From: Bradyrhizobium sp. C9
GTDB taxonomy: Bacteria; Pseudomonadota; Alphaproteobacteria; Rhizobiales; Xanthobacteraceae
Assembly (NCBI RefSeq): GCF_002532045.1
Contig: NZ_NWTG01000004.1
Span: 1 to 64,000 of the forward strand
Direction: 5' to 3'
Length of the DNA stretch: 64,000 bases
Below, piece by piece: positions 16,717-25,103 of the stretch. The notes beneath the pieces are model-generated. The model was not told the origin of the DNA, made no database searches, and saw only the letters and a program-made list of their open reading frames with translations. The translations under genes and the position numbers were made by a program. Numbering within the stretch: the stretch's first letter is position 1; each line of letters opens with the position of its first letter.

Positions 16717-17469
16717 TTGCCTGCTTCCGACCAGACGCCGGTCGCCGTTTCCATCGTCGTGCCTGTGCGCAACGAGGCCGACAATATCGCGCCGCTGATC
16801 GCCGAGATCGCGGCGGCGCTCGACGGACGCTGGGCTTACGAGATCGTCTATGTCAATGACGGCTCGACCGACACAACCGGCGAACGGCTGAGTGCGATCA
16901 TGGCGCTGCGGCCCAACCTCCGGCAACTCCGCCATTCCGTCTCGTCGGGCCAGTCCGCGGCCGTGCGCAGCGGCGTCCGCGCCGCGCGCGGAGCGATCGT
17001 AGCAACGCTCGACGGGGACGGCCAGAACGATCCGGCCTTTCTGCCCAAGCTGATCGCGGCGATCGAGAGCGGCAATGGCCGGGTCGGCCTCGCCGCAGGC
17101 CAGCGCGTCGGACGCAAGGACACCGGCTTCAAGAAACTGCAATCGCGGATCGCCAACGCCGTGCGCAGCATCATCCTGCGCGACGGCACCCGCGACACCG
17201 GGTGCGGCCTGAAGGCGTTTCCGCGCGAGGTGTTTCTGGCGATGCCCTATTTCGACGGGCTGCATCGTTTCCTTCCGGCGTTGGTCCGCCGCGAGGGGCT
17301 CGCGATCGCCTATGTCGATGTCGTCGACCGCCCGCGCCATTCCGGGGTGTCGAATTATGGATTCTTCGACCGGCTCTGGATCGGGATCATGGATCTCGGT
17401 GGCGTGTGGTGGCTGATCCGCCGCAAGAAGCCGACGCCGGTCGTCACTGAAGTGACCGAGGTGACGTGA
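16717..17469 (+). CDS. family 2 glycosyltransferase, polyprenyl-phosphate-sugar synthase-like
   Basis: A 250-residue GT-A enzyme with SIVVPVRNEADNI (about 11-23), YVNDGSTDTT (about 46-55) and LDGDGQNDP (about 101-109, the metal-binding DxD region). It resembles dolichyl/undecaprenyl-phosphate sugar synthases (DPM1, ArnC, RgtE type) and would load the lipid carrier used by the ArnT-like enzyme. It lacks C-terminal transmembrane helices, so membrane contact may come from the next, overlapping gene. The start is TTG at 16717, 68 bases after the PAP2 gene; no ATG precedes the first conserved strand. Confidence 0.85.
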   Translation: MPASDQTPVAVSIVVPVRNEADNIAPLIAEIAAALDGRWAYEIVYVNDGSTDTTGERLSAIMALRPNLRQLRHSVSSGQSAAVRSGVRAARGAIVATLDGDGQNDPAFLPKLIAAIESGNGRVGLAAGQRVGRKDTGFKKLQSRIANAVRSIILRDGTRDTGCGLKAFPREVFLAMPYFDGLHRFLPALVRREGLAIAYVDVVDRPRHSGVSNYGFFDRLWIGIMDLGGVWWLIRRKKPTPVVTEVTEVT

Positions 17470-17807
17470 TGCTGATTCAGTTCGGCCAGGCGATGAGCGC
17501 CTATTTCTACGACGTGTTCATCGCCAAGTTCGACTTCTGGCTGGCGTTCGGCCTGGTTGCGCAATTGTTGTTCACGGCCCGCTTTCTCGTGCAGTGGATA
17601 TCCAGCGAACGTGCCGGCCAGAGCGTGGTGCCGATGGCGTTCTGGTTCTTCTCGATGGGCGGCGGTCTGATGACGCTGGTCTACGGGCTCGCCAAGCGCG
17701 AGCCTGTCATCATCATCGGGCAGGGCCTGGCGACGCTGATCTACATCCGGAACATCATGCTGATCGTGAAGAACCGCGGTAAGGCGTCGAAGACGCTCGA
17801 CAACTAA
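17469..17807 (+). CDS. LAB_N (lipid A biosynthesis N-terminal) domain membrane protein
   Basis: A 112-residue protein with three hydrophobic helices, carrying ARFLVQWISSERAGQSVVP (about 37-55) and the FWFFSMGGG and YGLAKREP segments that mark LAB_N. Its ATG overlaps the GT2 stop by one base (TGATG). Small LAB_N proteins sit beside polyprenyl-phosphate sugar synthases in rhizobia (the RgtE/RgtF arrangement), where they are thought to act with the synthase at the membrane. That role is inferred here from adjacency. Confidence 0.85.
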   Translation: MLIQFGQAMSAYFYDVFIAKFDFWLAFGLVAQLLFTARFLVQWISSERAGQSVVPMAFWFFSMGGGLMTLVYGLAKREPVIIIGQGLATLIYIRNIMLIVKNRGKASKTLDN

Positions 17808-17993
17808 TCTTCGTGGTCGCCTGTGCGACGAGCGGCATGCCAGTCTCCTCGGCAATCTCGACTGATTCCAGTCGGCATCAATTGATCGAATCTGAACGAC
17901 GGTCAAACAATCGCCCCAAGGCGTATGGCATCTACGCCTTGTCGTGGGCGTGGCGGCATCTCGAGACCATGCGCCAGGGGACGAGGGGCGTTG

Positions 17994-19799
17994 ATGACCG
18001 GCCACGGCGAACCCACCAATGCGCGTGGCTATCCATCGAGCGTCCGTGATGCCGGGTTGCCTGACGAGCCGCCGTTGACCGGCGAGCGCGGCCTGCCGGA
18101 CCGGCGCGCAGTCAGCATCCGATGGATGGCGGGGACGGTTCTGATCGGGGCCGCAGCCGTCGTGCTCCTTGGGGGCGCGCTGCGTGGAGCATTCGGTGAT
18201 CGCACGCGATTCGCGGCATCGCCGGTCGTTTCACTTCCGCGTTTCACGGGGCAGGTGGTTGACGAGGCGCGGCGCGGCGACCGTCTGGATCGGCAACCTG
18301 GCTCGCAAGGCAATTCCTCAGCACTCAAGATCGAGCAGTTGAGCGATGCCGGCTCAGTCCGTCGATTTACCCGCGTGTCAGCGCGGCTCGCGGAGATCGA
18401 TCCCGAACCACAACAGCACCAGCGTCGCGAAGTACCGGCAGACGGTAAGGACGAGCAGCGAGCGAACTCGCAATCGCTGTCGGAGTTGCCCGCCATCATC
18501 CGGACAGGTCCATCACGCCGCGGGCTGCCGGGCCGAACCAGCGCCTATGCCGACAGCGAAGCTGCGCCGCAGCCGTCTTCTCCGATCGGTGAGGCTGTCA
18601 ACGTCACCAGCCTTCCGAAGTCGCTTTCCTCGTCGCGTCACCATCGACACGTTGTCATCGCAAGAGCGGGTGACACACTGTCCGCCATTCTGCGGGCGTT
18701 GGCTGCGGCTGCGGAAGACGCTCCGGCGATCCTTGCTGCCTTCCCGTCGCCTGGCGGTCACGAGACGCTGACTGGTGGCGAGAAGATCACGATCATCGAA
18801 CAGGGCGAAGACGCCGGATCGCCGCGCGGCCATGTCGCGAAGGTGTCGATCGAACGGCCAGACTCCGGAATGTCCGCCGTCGGTCGCACCGATAGCGGCC
18901 AGTACCAGGCGATCGTGCCGGAACAGCCGGATGTCGCCGTGTCGAACGGGAAATTGCTGCGCCGGTCGATCGACACCCGCTCCGTCCCCGGCGCGACGCT
19001 ACGTGACGGCCTCAATGCGCTTGCACGCTCCAATCACGTCGACGAGGGGATCGTTGCGGAAGTGATGCGGCTTTGCGGTCGCGATTTCGACCTCGACGAG
19101 CCTCTCGGCGATGCCGACGTCGCCAACATCATCTATGCGCCCAACGAGATCGGCCAGCCGGAGCTGGTCTTCATCGACTTGACCGCCGGCGGGCAGGCGC
19201 GCCGCTACTATCGCTTCACGGCGGCGGACGACGGCAGCTCCGACTTCTACGATGAGGATGGCCAGTCCATCACCAAATTCCTGTTGCGCAAGCCGGTCGT
19301 AACGGGGCGCCTCGGCGACGGCTTTGGCTGGCGCATCCATCCGATCCTCGGCGACCGCCGCTTCCACGAGGGCGTCGATTTTGCGGCGCCCTATGGTTCG
19401 CCGATTGCGGCCGCGGGTGCCGGCGTCGTCGAGACCGAAGGCTACGAGCACGGCTACGGGAAATATATCCGCGTGCTGCACGATCGCGGCTATGAGACCA
19501 CCTATGCCCACGTCGCGAGCTTCCCGCCCGGGCTGAAGATCGGAGACCGCGTTCGTCAGGGCGAGACGATCGCTTATGTCGGATCGACCGGGCTCTCGAC
19601 CGGACCGCATCTCTACTATGAGGTGCGGATCAACGGCCATAATGTCGATCCACTGCGGATGAAATTGTCAGGCGGGCGGCTGCTGCAGGGCGATCTGCTT
19701 GGGGCTTTCGATCGCCAGCGGGACAGCATCAACCAGCTCGCGGCGGCCTCGGCGTTGCCGATGCGGCAGCCTGGCTCCGAACACCGACCGCCGACATAG
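17994..19799 (+). CDS. M23-family (LytM-type) peptidase homologue with altered zinc site
   Basis: A 601-residue envelope protein. One N-terminal transmembrane segment (about 40-62) is followed by a long Ser/Arg-rich low-complexity region, a LysM/OapA-like segment (about 215-275) and a C-terminal M23 domain (about 440-560). The domain keeps H458-x3-D462 and the catalytic-type H506 and H539, but the usual third zinc ligand in the HxH motif is Tyr541 (HLYYE). It may be a weak or inactive hydrolase, perhaps an amidase activator like EnvC, rather than an active endopeptidase. ATG 17994 follows GAGGGG and places the transmembrane segment near the N terminus. Confidence 0.8.
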   Translation: MTGHGEPTNARGYPSSVRDAGLPDEPPLTGERGLPDRRAVSIRWMAGTVLIGAAAVVLLGGALRGAFGDRTRFAASPVVSLPRFTGQVVDEARRGDRLDRQPGSQGNSSALKIEQLSDAGSVRRFTRVSARLAEIDPEPQQHQRREVPADGKDEQRANSQSLSELPAIIRTGPSRRGLPGRTSAYADSEAAPQPSSPIGEAVNVTSLPKSLSSSRHHRHVVIARAGDTLSAILRALAAAAEDAPAILAAFPSPGGHETLTGGEKITIIEQGEDAGSPRGHVAKVSIERPDSGMSAVGRTDSGQYQAIVPEQPDVAVSNGKLLRRSIDTRSVPGATLRDGLNALARSNHVDEGIVAEVMRLCGRDFDLDEPLGDADVANIIYAPNEIGQPELVFIDLTAGGQARRYYRFTAADDGSSDFYDEDGQSITKFLLRKPVVTGRLGDGFGWRIHPILGDRRFHEGVDFAAPYGSPIAAAGAGVVETEGYEHGYGKYIRVLHDRGYETTYAHVASFPPGLKIGDRVRQGETIAYVGSTGLSTGPHLYYEVRINGHNVDPLRMKLSGGRLLQGDLLGAFDRQRDSINQLAAASALPMRQPGSEHRPPT

Positions 19800-19817
19800 C
19801 CTGGAAGGCAGGTTCGA

Positions 19818-21500
19818 TCAAAGCCGTCCGGGCGCCGGAAGTTCGGCCGCGTCCACCGCATTCTCGCGATCGGCGGCGGTCTCGCCGGCGGCGTCGAGGA
19901 CGGGATAGGCGACCGAACAGATGTGCGAATGGATGCGGCGAAGGTCACGCAGCACGTCGAGATGCAGCGAGGTGGTCTCGATGGTCTCGGGCCTGCCTTC
20001 GCGCAGGCGCTCCAGATGGCGCTCGACGGCGGCGAGTTCAGCCGCGCGCAGCGCGGCCTTCTCGGTGAGCAGCTTGCGCGCCTCGGCGGCGTCGCCGGAC
20101 ATGAACACGCCGAACGCGAGCCGCAGCGAGTCGATCGTGCGCTTGTGGAACGCCGACAATTCCACAGTGCCTTCGGCCGAGAATTGCAGGCGATGCTTGA
20201 TCTTCTTGGTCGCGAGCTCGCTCAGATTCTTGTCGATGATGTCGCCGATATGCTCGAGATTGATCGCGAATGCGACGATCTCCATGGCGCGGTGACCCTC
20301 GCGCTCATCCAGGCTGCCGCGGGTAAGCTTCGTCACGTAAAGCTTGATCGCTTCGTTGAGCCGGTCGACGGTGTTGTCCATCTTCGACACCTGGTCGACC
20401 AGCGCGCGATCGTTGGTCAGCATCGCCGCCATCACCTTGCGCAACATCGCCTCGGTATGGTCGCCCATATGCAGCACCTCACGCGCGGCATCGGCCAGCG
20501 CGAGCGAGGGCGTCTCCAGCGCGCTCTCGTCGAGATAGCGTGGCCGTGACGGGTCGGTCGCCTGCGCCCGTTTCGGCAACAGGCGCTCGAGCAGACGCGC
20601 CATGTGGTCGAGCACGCCGATGAACAGCACCGCTGTCGCAATGTTGAAGGCAATGTGGAACAGCGCGGTCGCCTTGGCGAGATCCGGCTGCCAGGCGTAA
20701 ATCTGCTCGGTGATCGGGCGCAGGAACGGCACCACCAGGAGGATGCCGACGACACGGTTGACGAGGTTGCCGACCGGCAGCCGGTAGCTCGCCGGATTGT
20801 CGCGCCGCGCACCCTCCATTAGCGGATTGATCGCGCTGCCGAGATTGGCGCCGAGCACGAGCGCGAACGCGGCATAGGGCGAGATGAACTGCGAATAGGC
20901 CAGTGACATCACCAGCAGCACGCTGGCGACGCTGGAATGGACCAGCCAGGTCACGGCTGCGCCGATCAGGATGCAGAGCACGGGATCGCCGGTAATCGCG
21001 TTCAGGAACACGCGAACGCCCGGGGCATTCTCGGCCGGCGCCATCGTGTCGAGCAGGATATGCAGCGCGAGCAGCATCAGGCCGAGGCCGATCGAGACGC
21101 GGCCGAGATCCTTGATCCGGGAGCGCGGCCCGCTGCGGAATGCGACGAGGCCGACAATGAACAGCACCGGCGCCACGGCTGCGACGTTGAACGACAGCAC
21201 CTGCACGATCAGCGTGGTGCCGATATTGGCGCCGAGCATGATCGCAAGCGCCGGCACCAGGCTGACGATCTCCTCGGCAGCAAAGGAACTGGTGATCAGG
21301 GCCGTCGCGGTCGAACTCTGGAGCAGGGCCGTCAGGCCGAGGCCCGCGCCAAGGGCGGTGAAGCGGTTGCTCAGCGCTCGGGCCAGCAACAGCCGCAAAT
21401 CGGGCCCGAAGGCCCGCAGAATCCCGCTGTGGACCATGTGCAGGCCCCACAGCAGGAGCGCGACGCCCCCCATCAGATCAAGCAGAACAAGACTTCCCAT
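19818..21500 (-). CDS. Na/Pi cotransporter family protein with PhoU-like domain
   Basis: A 560-residue inner-membrane protein. Two inverted Na/Pi-cotransporter repeats (about residues 10-140 and 165-310) each contain a Q-S-S-[ST]-type motif, seen as ALLQSSTATAL in the first and WLVHSSVASVL in the second. A C-terminal helical PhoU-like region (about 335-545) follows. Bacterial members move phosphate with sodium or influence phosphate balance. The ATG at 21500 is preferred because AGGA lies 7 bases upstream; an ATG seven codons earlier lacks that signal. The gene converges on the M23 gene, leaving 18 bases. Confidence 0.85.
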   Translation of the reverse strand: MGSLVLLDLMGGVALLLWGLHMVHSGILRAFGPDLRLLLARALSNRFTALGAGLGLTALLQSSTATALITSSFAAEEIVSLVPALAIMLGANIGTTLIVQVLSFNVAAVAPVLFIVGLVAFRSGPRSRIKDLGRVSIGLGLMLLALHILLDTMAPAENAPGVRVFLNAITGDPVLCILIGAAVTWLVHSSVASVLLVMSLAYSQFISPYAAFALVLGANLGSAINPLMEGARRDNPASYRLPVGNLVNRVVGILLVVPFLRPITEQIYAWQPDLAKATALFHIAFNIATAVLFIGVLDHMARLLERLLPKRAQATDPSRPRYLDESALETPSLALADAAREVLHMGDHTEAMLRKVMAAMLTNDRALVDQVSKMDNTVDRLNEAIKLYVTKLTRGSLDEREGHRAMEIVAFAINLEHIGDIIDKNLSELATKKIKHRLQFSAEGTVELSAFHKRTIDSLRLAFGVFMSGDAAEARKLLTEKAALRAAELAAVERHLERLREGRPETIETTSLHLDVLRDLRRIHSHICSVAYPVLDAAGETAADRENAVDAAELPAPGRL

Positions 21501-21669
21501 ACGTCCTGGATATCCCGGCAAATTCGAGTCGAAGGCGTCACGCTATCGCCAAATGACCTGGGATCAACCCCTTTTTGTTCACGTTTGGAACCGGCTGGCG
21601 GAAAGGGTCCGTAGCGCGAGCGGCGGCCAATTGAGGCGCTGAAGGTCACCTGGAAACCCGGGGCGGGCC

Positions 21670-21686
21670 TCACCGTTCAACGGTGA
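21670..21686. promoter_or_regulatory. 8+1+8 dyad between the Na/Pi and PilZ genes
   Basis: TCACCGTT-C-AACGGTGA is a perfect dyad with a one-base centre, and ACCGTTCAA recurs at 21720-21728, 48 bases on, in the divergent intergenic region 21501-21834. The arrangement suggests a protein-binding site for one or both genes. Owner unknown. Confidence 0.4.
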
Positions 21687-21834
21687 CGAGACGCGCCCGG
21701 TAAACGAATCTCGAACATGACCGTTCAATTGCGATTGGTTCCGCTAGGCAGTTCCCAATGTTTCCCGGTTATGACGGTGGGAACGAGTAGCTGTCCAGCC
21801 GAGAAGCTATCCAGAGAAGGGCTTGGGGATCAGG

Positions 21835-22080
21835 ATGTTTGTCAATCGCCGCAAGAGCGAACGCCGTGAGTGCCGAAGCGTCGCCAAAATTCAATTGGGC
21901 ACAGGGTCGTTGCCACGCGACTGCATGATCACCGATATCTCCGCCGGCGGGGTCAAGGTGATCGCTGAATATCTGGAGATTCCGCCGGAATTCACCATCA
22001 TCCTGTCGAGCGGCAGTCCGCGTCAGTGCCGACTGGCTTGGCGGATCGGGCACGAATTCGGCGCCCAGTTCGTCGACTGA
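21835..22080 (+). CDS. PilZ-domain protein
   Basis: An 81-residue stand-alone PilZ domain. The c-di-GMP binding elements are both present: R10-R11-E-C-R14 (RxxxR type) and D34-I-S-A-G-G39 ([DN]xSxxG). Such small proteins relay c-di-GMP levels to motility, adhesion or polysaccharide systems. The gene lies 139 bases upstream of the TadD-like gene and near the Tad pilus genes, so a link to surface attachment is plausible but unproven. ATG 21835 follows GGGGATCAGG; an in-frame TTG 12 bases earlier is the alternative. Confidence 0.85.
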   Translation: MFVNRRKSERRECRSVAKIQLGTGSLPRDCMITDISAGGVKVIAEYLEIPPEFTIILSSGSPRQCRLAWRIGHEFGAQFVD

Positions 22081-22156
22081 TCCGGCCGCCAGGTTGGCGG
22101 TCCGCGCCGCATCCGGCACTGCTTCTGGGCGGGATGACGGCGAGATGATGACATCC

Positions 22157-22171
22157 TTAACCGGAACTTAG
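22157..22171 (+). promoter_or_regulatory. CtrA-box-like sequence upstream of the TadD-like gene
   Basis: TTAA-N7-TTAG at 22157-22171 matches the alphaproteobacterial CtrA box (TTAA-N7-TTAA) except for the last base, and lies 49 bases before the ATG at 22220. Overlapping it, CTTAACC and GGTTAAG (22156-22179) form an inverted repeat, so a hairpin or another regulator is also possible. Confidence 0.35.
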
Positions 22172-22219
22172 GGTTAAGCTGTGAGCATTCCGGAACCTTC
22201 GCTGTTCCGAGTCTCATTG

Positions 22220-23044
22220 ATGTCTGACAAACTATCCCGATCTTCAGGCCGCCTGCACCGTCTCGCCGGCTCGGCATTTGCCGCGCTCCTGCTGATCGGG
22301 CTGTCTGCCTGTCAGACCTCGGGTCCGTCCGATATCACTGGGTCATTGGGCGATACGGCGGAGTCCACGCCGGCCCCCGCCGACCCACGGCGCGACATCG
22401 CGACCTACCACGAACGCGTTCGCGCCAATCCGAAGGACACCGACGCCGCGCTGAAATACGCCCGGGCGCTGCGCGCCACCGGCCAACGGGCGCAGGCGGT
22501 CGCGGTCATGGAGCAGGCAGTGCTGGCGCAACCCAGCAACAAGGCGCTGCTCGCGGGCTACGGGCGGGCGCTCGCCGACAACGGCAATTTCCAGCAGGCA
22601 TTTGACGTGCTCGGGCGCGCCCACACCCCCGAAGACCCGGACTGGCGCATCCTGTCGGCGCAGGGCGCCGTGCTCGATCAGCTCGAGCGCCACGACGAGG
22701 CTCGGCAGTACTATGCGAGCGCCCTGAAGATCGTGCCTGACGATCCATCGGTGCTCTCCAATCTCGGCCTGTCCTATCTGCTGTCGAAAGACCTGCCGAA
22801 GGCAGAGGAGACGCTGCGCCGGGCCCGGGATCGCGCGCCCGACGACATGCGGGTGCGCACCAATCTCGCCGTCGTGGTCGGCCTGCAGGGCCACCAGGCT
22901 GAAGCCGAAACCATCATGAAGGCCGATCTGCCGCCGGATCAGGGCTCAGCCAATGTCGCCGTACTGAAGCGCCTGTTGGCGCGCAGGGACGCGAGCCGCA
23001 CCGATGCGGACAAGATCCCGGTCGCGGCCAGCCGCCGCGACTAG
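22220..23044 (+). CDS. TadD-like TPR lipoprotein of Flp/Tad pilus assembly
   Basis: A 274-residue lipoprotein. The signal peptide ends in LSA-C31, and TPR repeats span about residues 70-235 (for example the paired-helix units around ALKYARALRATGQRAQAV and VLSNLGLSYLLSKDLPKAE). TadD-type lipoproteins help place the secretin in the outer membrane, and the cpaE-cpaD-cpaC-cpaB genes lie immediately beyond on the opposite strand. ATG 22220 gives a compact lipoprotein signal; the upstream open frame does not improve it. The C-terminal 40 residues are charged. Confidence 0.8.
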   Translation: MSDKLSRSSGRLHRLAGSAFAALLLIGLSACQTSGPSDITGSLGDTAESTPAPADPRRDIATYHERVRANPKDTDAALKYARALRATGQRAQAVAVMEQAVLAQPSNKALLAGYGRALADNGNFQQAFDVLGRAHTPEDPDWRILSAQGAVLDQLERHDEARQYYASALKIVPDDPSVLSNLGLSYLLSKDLPKAEETLRRARDRAPDDMRVRTNLAVVVGLQGHQAEAETIMKADLPPDQGSANVAVLKRLLARRDASRTDADKIPVAASRRD

Positions 23045-23070
23045 AGCGTTCTCACGCGAAGTCCGGGAGG

Positions 23071-24339
23071 CTAGCCGGCGGCGCGGCGTCCATCGTTCCG
23101 GCGCGATTGCAGCTTCCTGAGAATCGGCGACAGGAACGACTCGCGCGTCTCGGCGAGATCGGGGCGGCCAGTCATGCGTTGCGCAATCTGCAGGAAGGTC
23201 TTGGTGGTGCGGTGACGCGCCGAGACTTCCGCGATCATCTGACCGTTGTTGGCGGCCTCACCGAACAACCTGCAATCGAACGGGATGGTCGCGATCGGCT
23301 GGCTCTCGATGGTCTTGGCGAAGTCCTTGACCTCGATCTCGGGGCGCTTCGACATGCCGACCTGGTTCAGACAATAGAGCGGCGGGCGGTCGTTCGGGCG
23401 CGCGGTCCGCAACAGGTTCATCATGTTCTTGGTGTTGCGCATGTTGGCGAGGTCGGGCTCGGCCACGATCAGGATATCGTCCGCGCCGACCAGCACACGT
23501 TTGGTCCAGGCGGTCCATTGATGGGGAACGTCAAGCACGATGCAGGACGTCGTCATGCGCATCGTATCGAAGATGGCATCGAAGGCTTCGGCGCCGAAAT
23601 CGTAGACCTGATCGAGCGTGGCCGGTGCCGCCAGCAGGCTCAGGTGATCGCCGCATTTTGCCAGCAGGCGCTCCATGAAGGCGCTGTCCGGGCGCTCGGG
23701 CGCGAACACCGCGTTGGCGATGCCCTGTGTCGGATCCTGGTTGTAGTCGAGGCCGGCGGTGCCGAAGGCGAGGTCGAGATCGACAACGACCGAATCCAGC
23801 CCGAGGTCGCGCGCGATGGTCCAGGCGACGTTGTGGGCAATCGTCGAGGCGCCGACGCCGCCCTTGGCGCCCGCGACCGCGATCAGGCGGCCTACAGAGA
23901 CCGCTTCGGAGGACGAGAACAGGCCACAGATCGAGCGCACGACGTCGAGCACCTTCACCGGCCCGATGACGTAGTCGTTGACGCCGCGCCGGACCAACTC
24001 ACGATACGGTGCAGTCTCGCCGGGCGTGCCGAGCACGACGACGCGGGTGCCGGGATCGCAGACCGTGGCGAGCTCGTCGAGGCCGGCGAGCAAATCAATG
24101 TCCGGCTCGGTCTCCAGCATGATGACGTTGGGCGTCGGCGCCTTGTGATAGGCGTCGATGGCGGCGGCGATGCCGCCCATATGGACGGACAGGTGAGCCT
24201 TGGCGAGCCGGCGGTCTTCGGCGGCGGCGCGCGCCGTCGTGGCGGTCGCGACGCTGGCGCAGAACGCCTGCACGGAAATCCGTGGCGCCGGCGCGATGTG
24301 GTCGTTGGCGTGCTGTGGCTCGTCGTGTTGTTCGGTCAT
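23071..24339 (-). CDS. cpaE: CpaE/TadZ-like pilus localisation ATPase
   Basis: A 422-residue protein with an atypical receiver-like N-terminal domain (about 48-140) and a MinD/ParA-type ATPase domain (about 150-370) carrying the deviant Walker A K159-G-G-V-G-A-S-T. CpaE/TadZ marks the pole or site where the Tad machinery assembles. The gene is last in the cpaB-cpaC-cpaD-cpaE series, and its ATG overlaps the cpaD stop by 4 bases. The next Tad genes usually expected (cpaF, tadB, tadC) are absent here; the convergent TadD-like gene follows instead. Confidence 0.9.
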   Translation of the reverse strand: MTEQHDEPQHANDHIAPAPRISVQAFCASVATATTARAAAEDRRLAKAHLSVHMGGIAAAIDAYHKAPTPNVIMLETEPDIDLLAGLDELATVCDPGTRVVVLGTPGETAPYRELVRRGVNDYVIGPVKVLDVVRSICGLFSSSEAVSVGRLIAVAGAKGGVGASTIAHNVAWTIARDLGLDSVVVDLDLAFGTAGLDYNQDPTQGIANAVFAPERPDSAFMERLLAKCGDHLSLLAAPATLDQVYDFGAEAFDAIFDTMRMTTSCIVLDVPHQWTAWTKRVLVGADDILIVAEPDLANMRNTKNMMNLLRTARPNDRPPLYCLNQVGMSKRPEIEVKDFAKTIESQPIATIPFDCRLFGEAANNGQMIAEVSARHRTTKTFLQIAQRMTGRPDLAETRESFLSPILRKLQSRRNDGRRAAG

Positions 24340-25079
24340 TTCCCGGCGTCGCTCAGCTTGGCTCTATCGGCTTCAGGGTAGGAGGTCGCGGTCGACTCAC
24401 CCTTGCCGTACTTCTGGAACGCGATCGACCGGCGCGGCGTGTAGGCTGCGGTTTCGGTCCGCGGCTGCACGAGGTCGGACGGATTGGCGACCATCGCGGC
24501 AAGGTTGTGCTGCGTGGAGCAACCGAAATTGTCCCACTGCTTGTTCTCGTTGTAGCTGGGATTGTAGATCGAGGGACCGAGGTCGCTCGGCCACAAGCCG
24601 CAAGGCCCGGCGACCGCGGCCATCTTCGGATAGCTGAGGCGAATGGTCGGCAGCGCGCGCGGATCGTCGACGCGATAGGAACGTCGGGTGATAGCGTGGG
24701 CAGGCACGCCCATCGACGCCAGCACGCCGCGGATCTCCTGATACACCGCCTGCGCCGAGCGTGCATTTGAGGTGTCGGCGGGGACGTCGACCGCGATCGC
24801 GCCGGTGCCTTCGCGGCGCCAGGTGCGAGCCAGTCCCATGACGTCGTCGCGCTGCGTTTCGGTGAGGTTGCCGCGGGCGCGGCCCACGAACACGACGATC
24901 GACTGCTCGCCCTCGGTGACCGCGATCGGATGCCGTTGCCGGTAGTCGTCGGGTACCGTGCCGGTCGTAATATTATCGCCGGTCAGATTGCAGCCGCCAA
25001 GCGCGATCGCGGTGGCGAGAAGGGCGCCGGCCAGCGACAGCGTCCTGGCATGAGCGGCTCGTGTGTTGCGTGTCATCAT
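24336..25079 (-). CDS. cpaD: CpaD pilus lipoprotein
   Basis: A lipoprotein of about 247 residues in the CpaD family. The N terminus is a basic signal followed by ALGG-C30, a lipobox. Conserved stretches include GPCGLWPSDLGP and WDNFGCSTQHNLAAMVANPSDL, the latter characteristic of CpaD. It associates with the CpaC secretin in the outer membrane. Two adjacent ATGs (25079 and 25076) follow GGGGGAT, and the start could be either. It lies 25 bases after cpaC and overlaps cpaE. Confidence 0.9.
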   Translation of the reverse strand: MMTRNTRAAHARTLSLAGALLATAIALGGCNLTGDNITTGTVPDDYRQRHPIAVTEGEQSIVVFVGRARGNLTETQRDDVMGLARTWRREGTGAIAVDVPADTSNARSAQAVYQEIRGVLASMGVPAHAITRRSYRVDDPRALPTIRLSYPKMAAVAGPCGLWPSDLGPSIYNPSYNENKQWDNFGCSTQHNLAAMVANPSDLVQPRTETAAYTPRRSIAFQKYGKGESTATSYPEADRAKLSDAGK

Positions 25080-25103
25080 GGCATCCCCCAACGCTTCAGC
25101 GCC

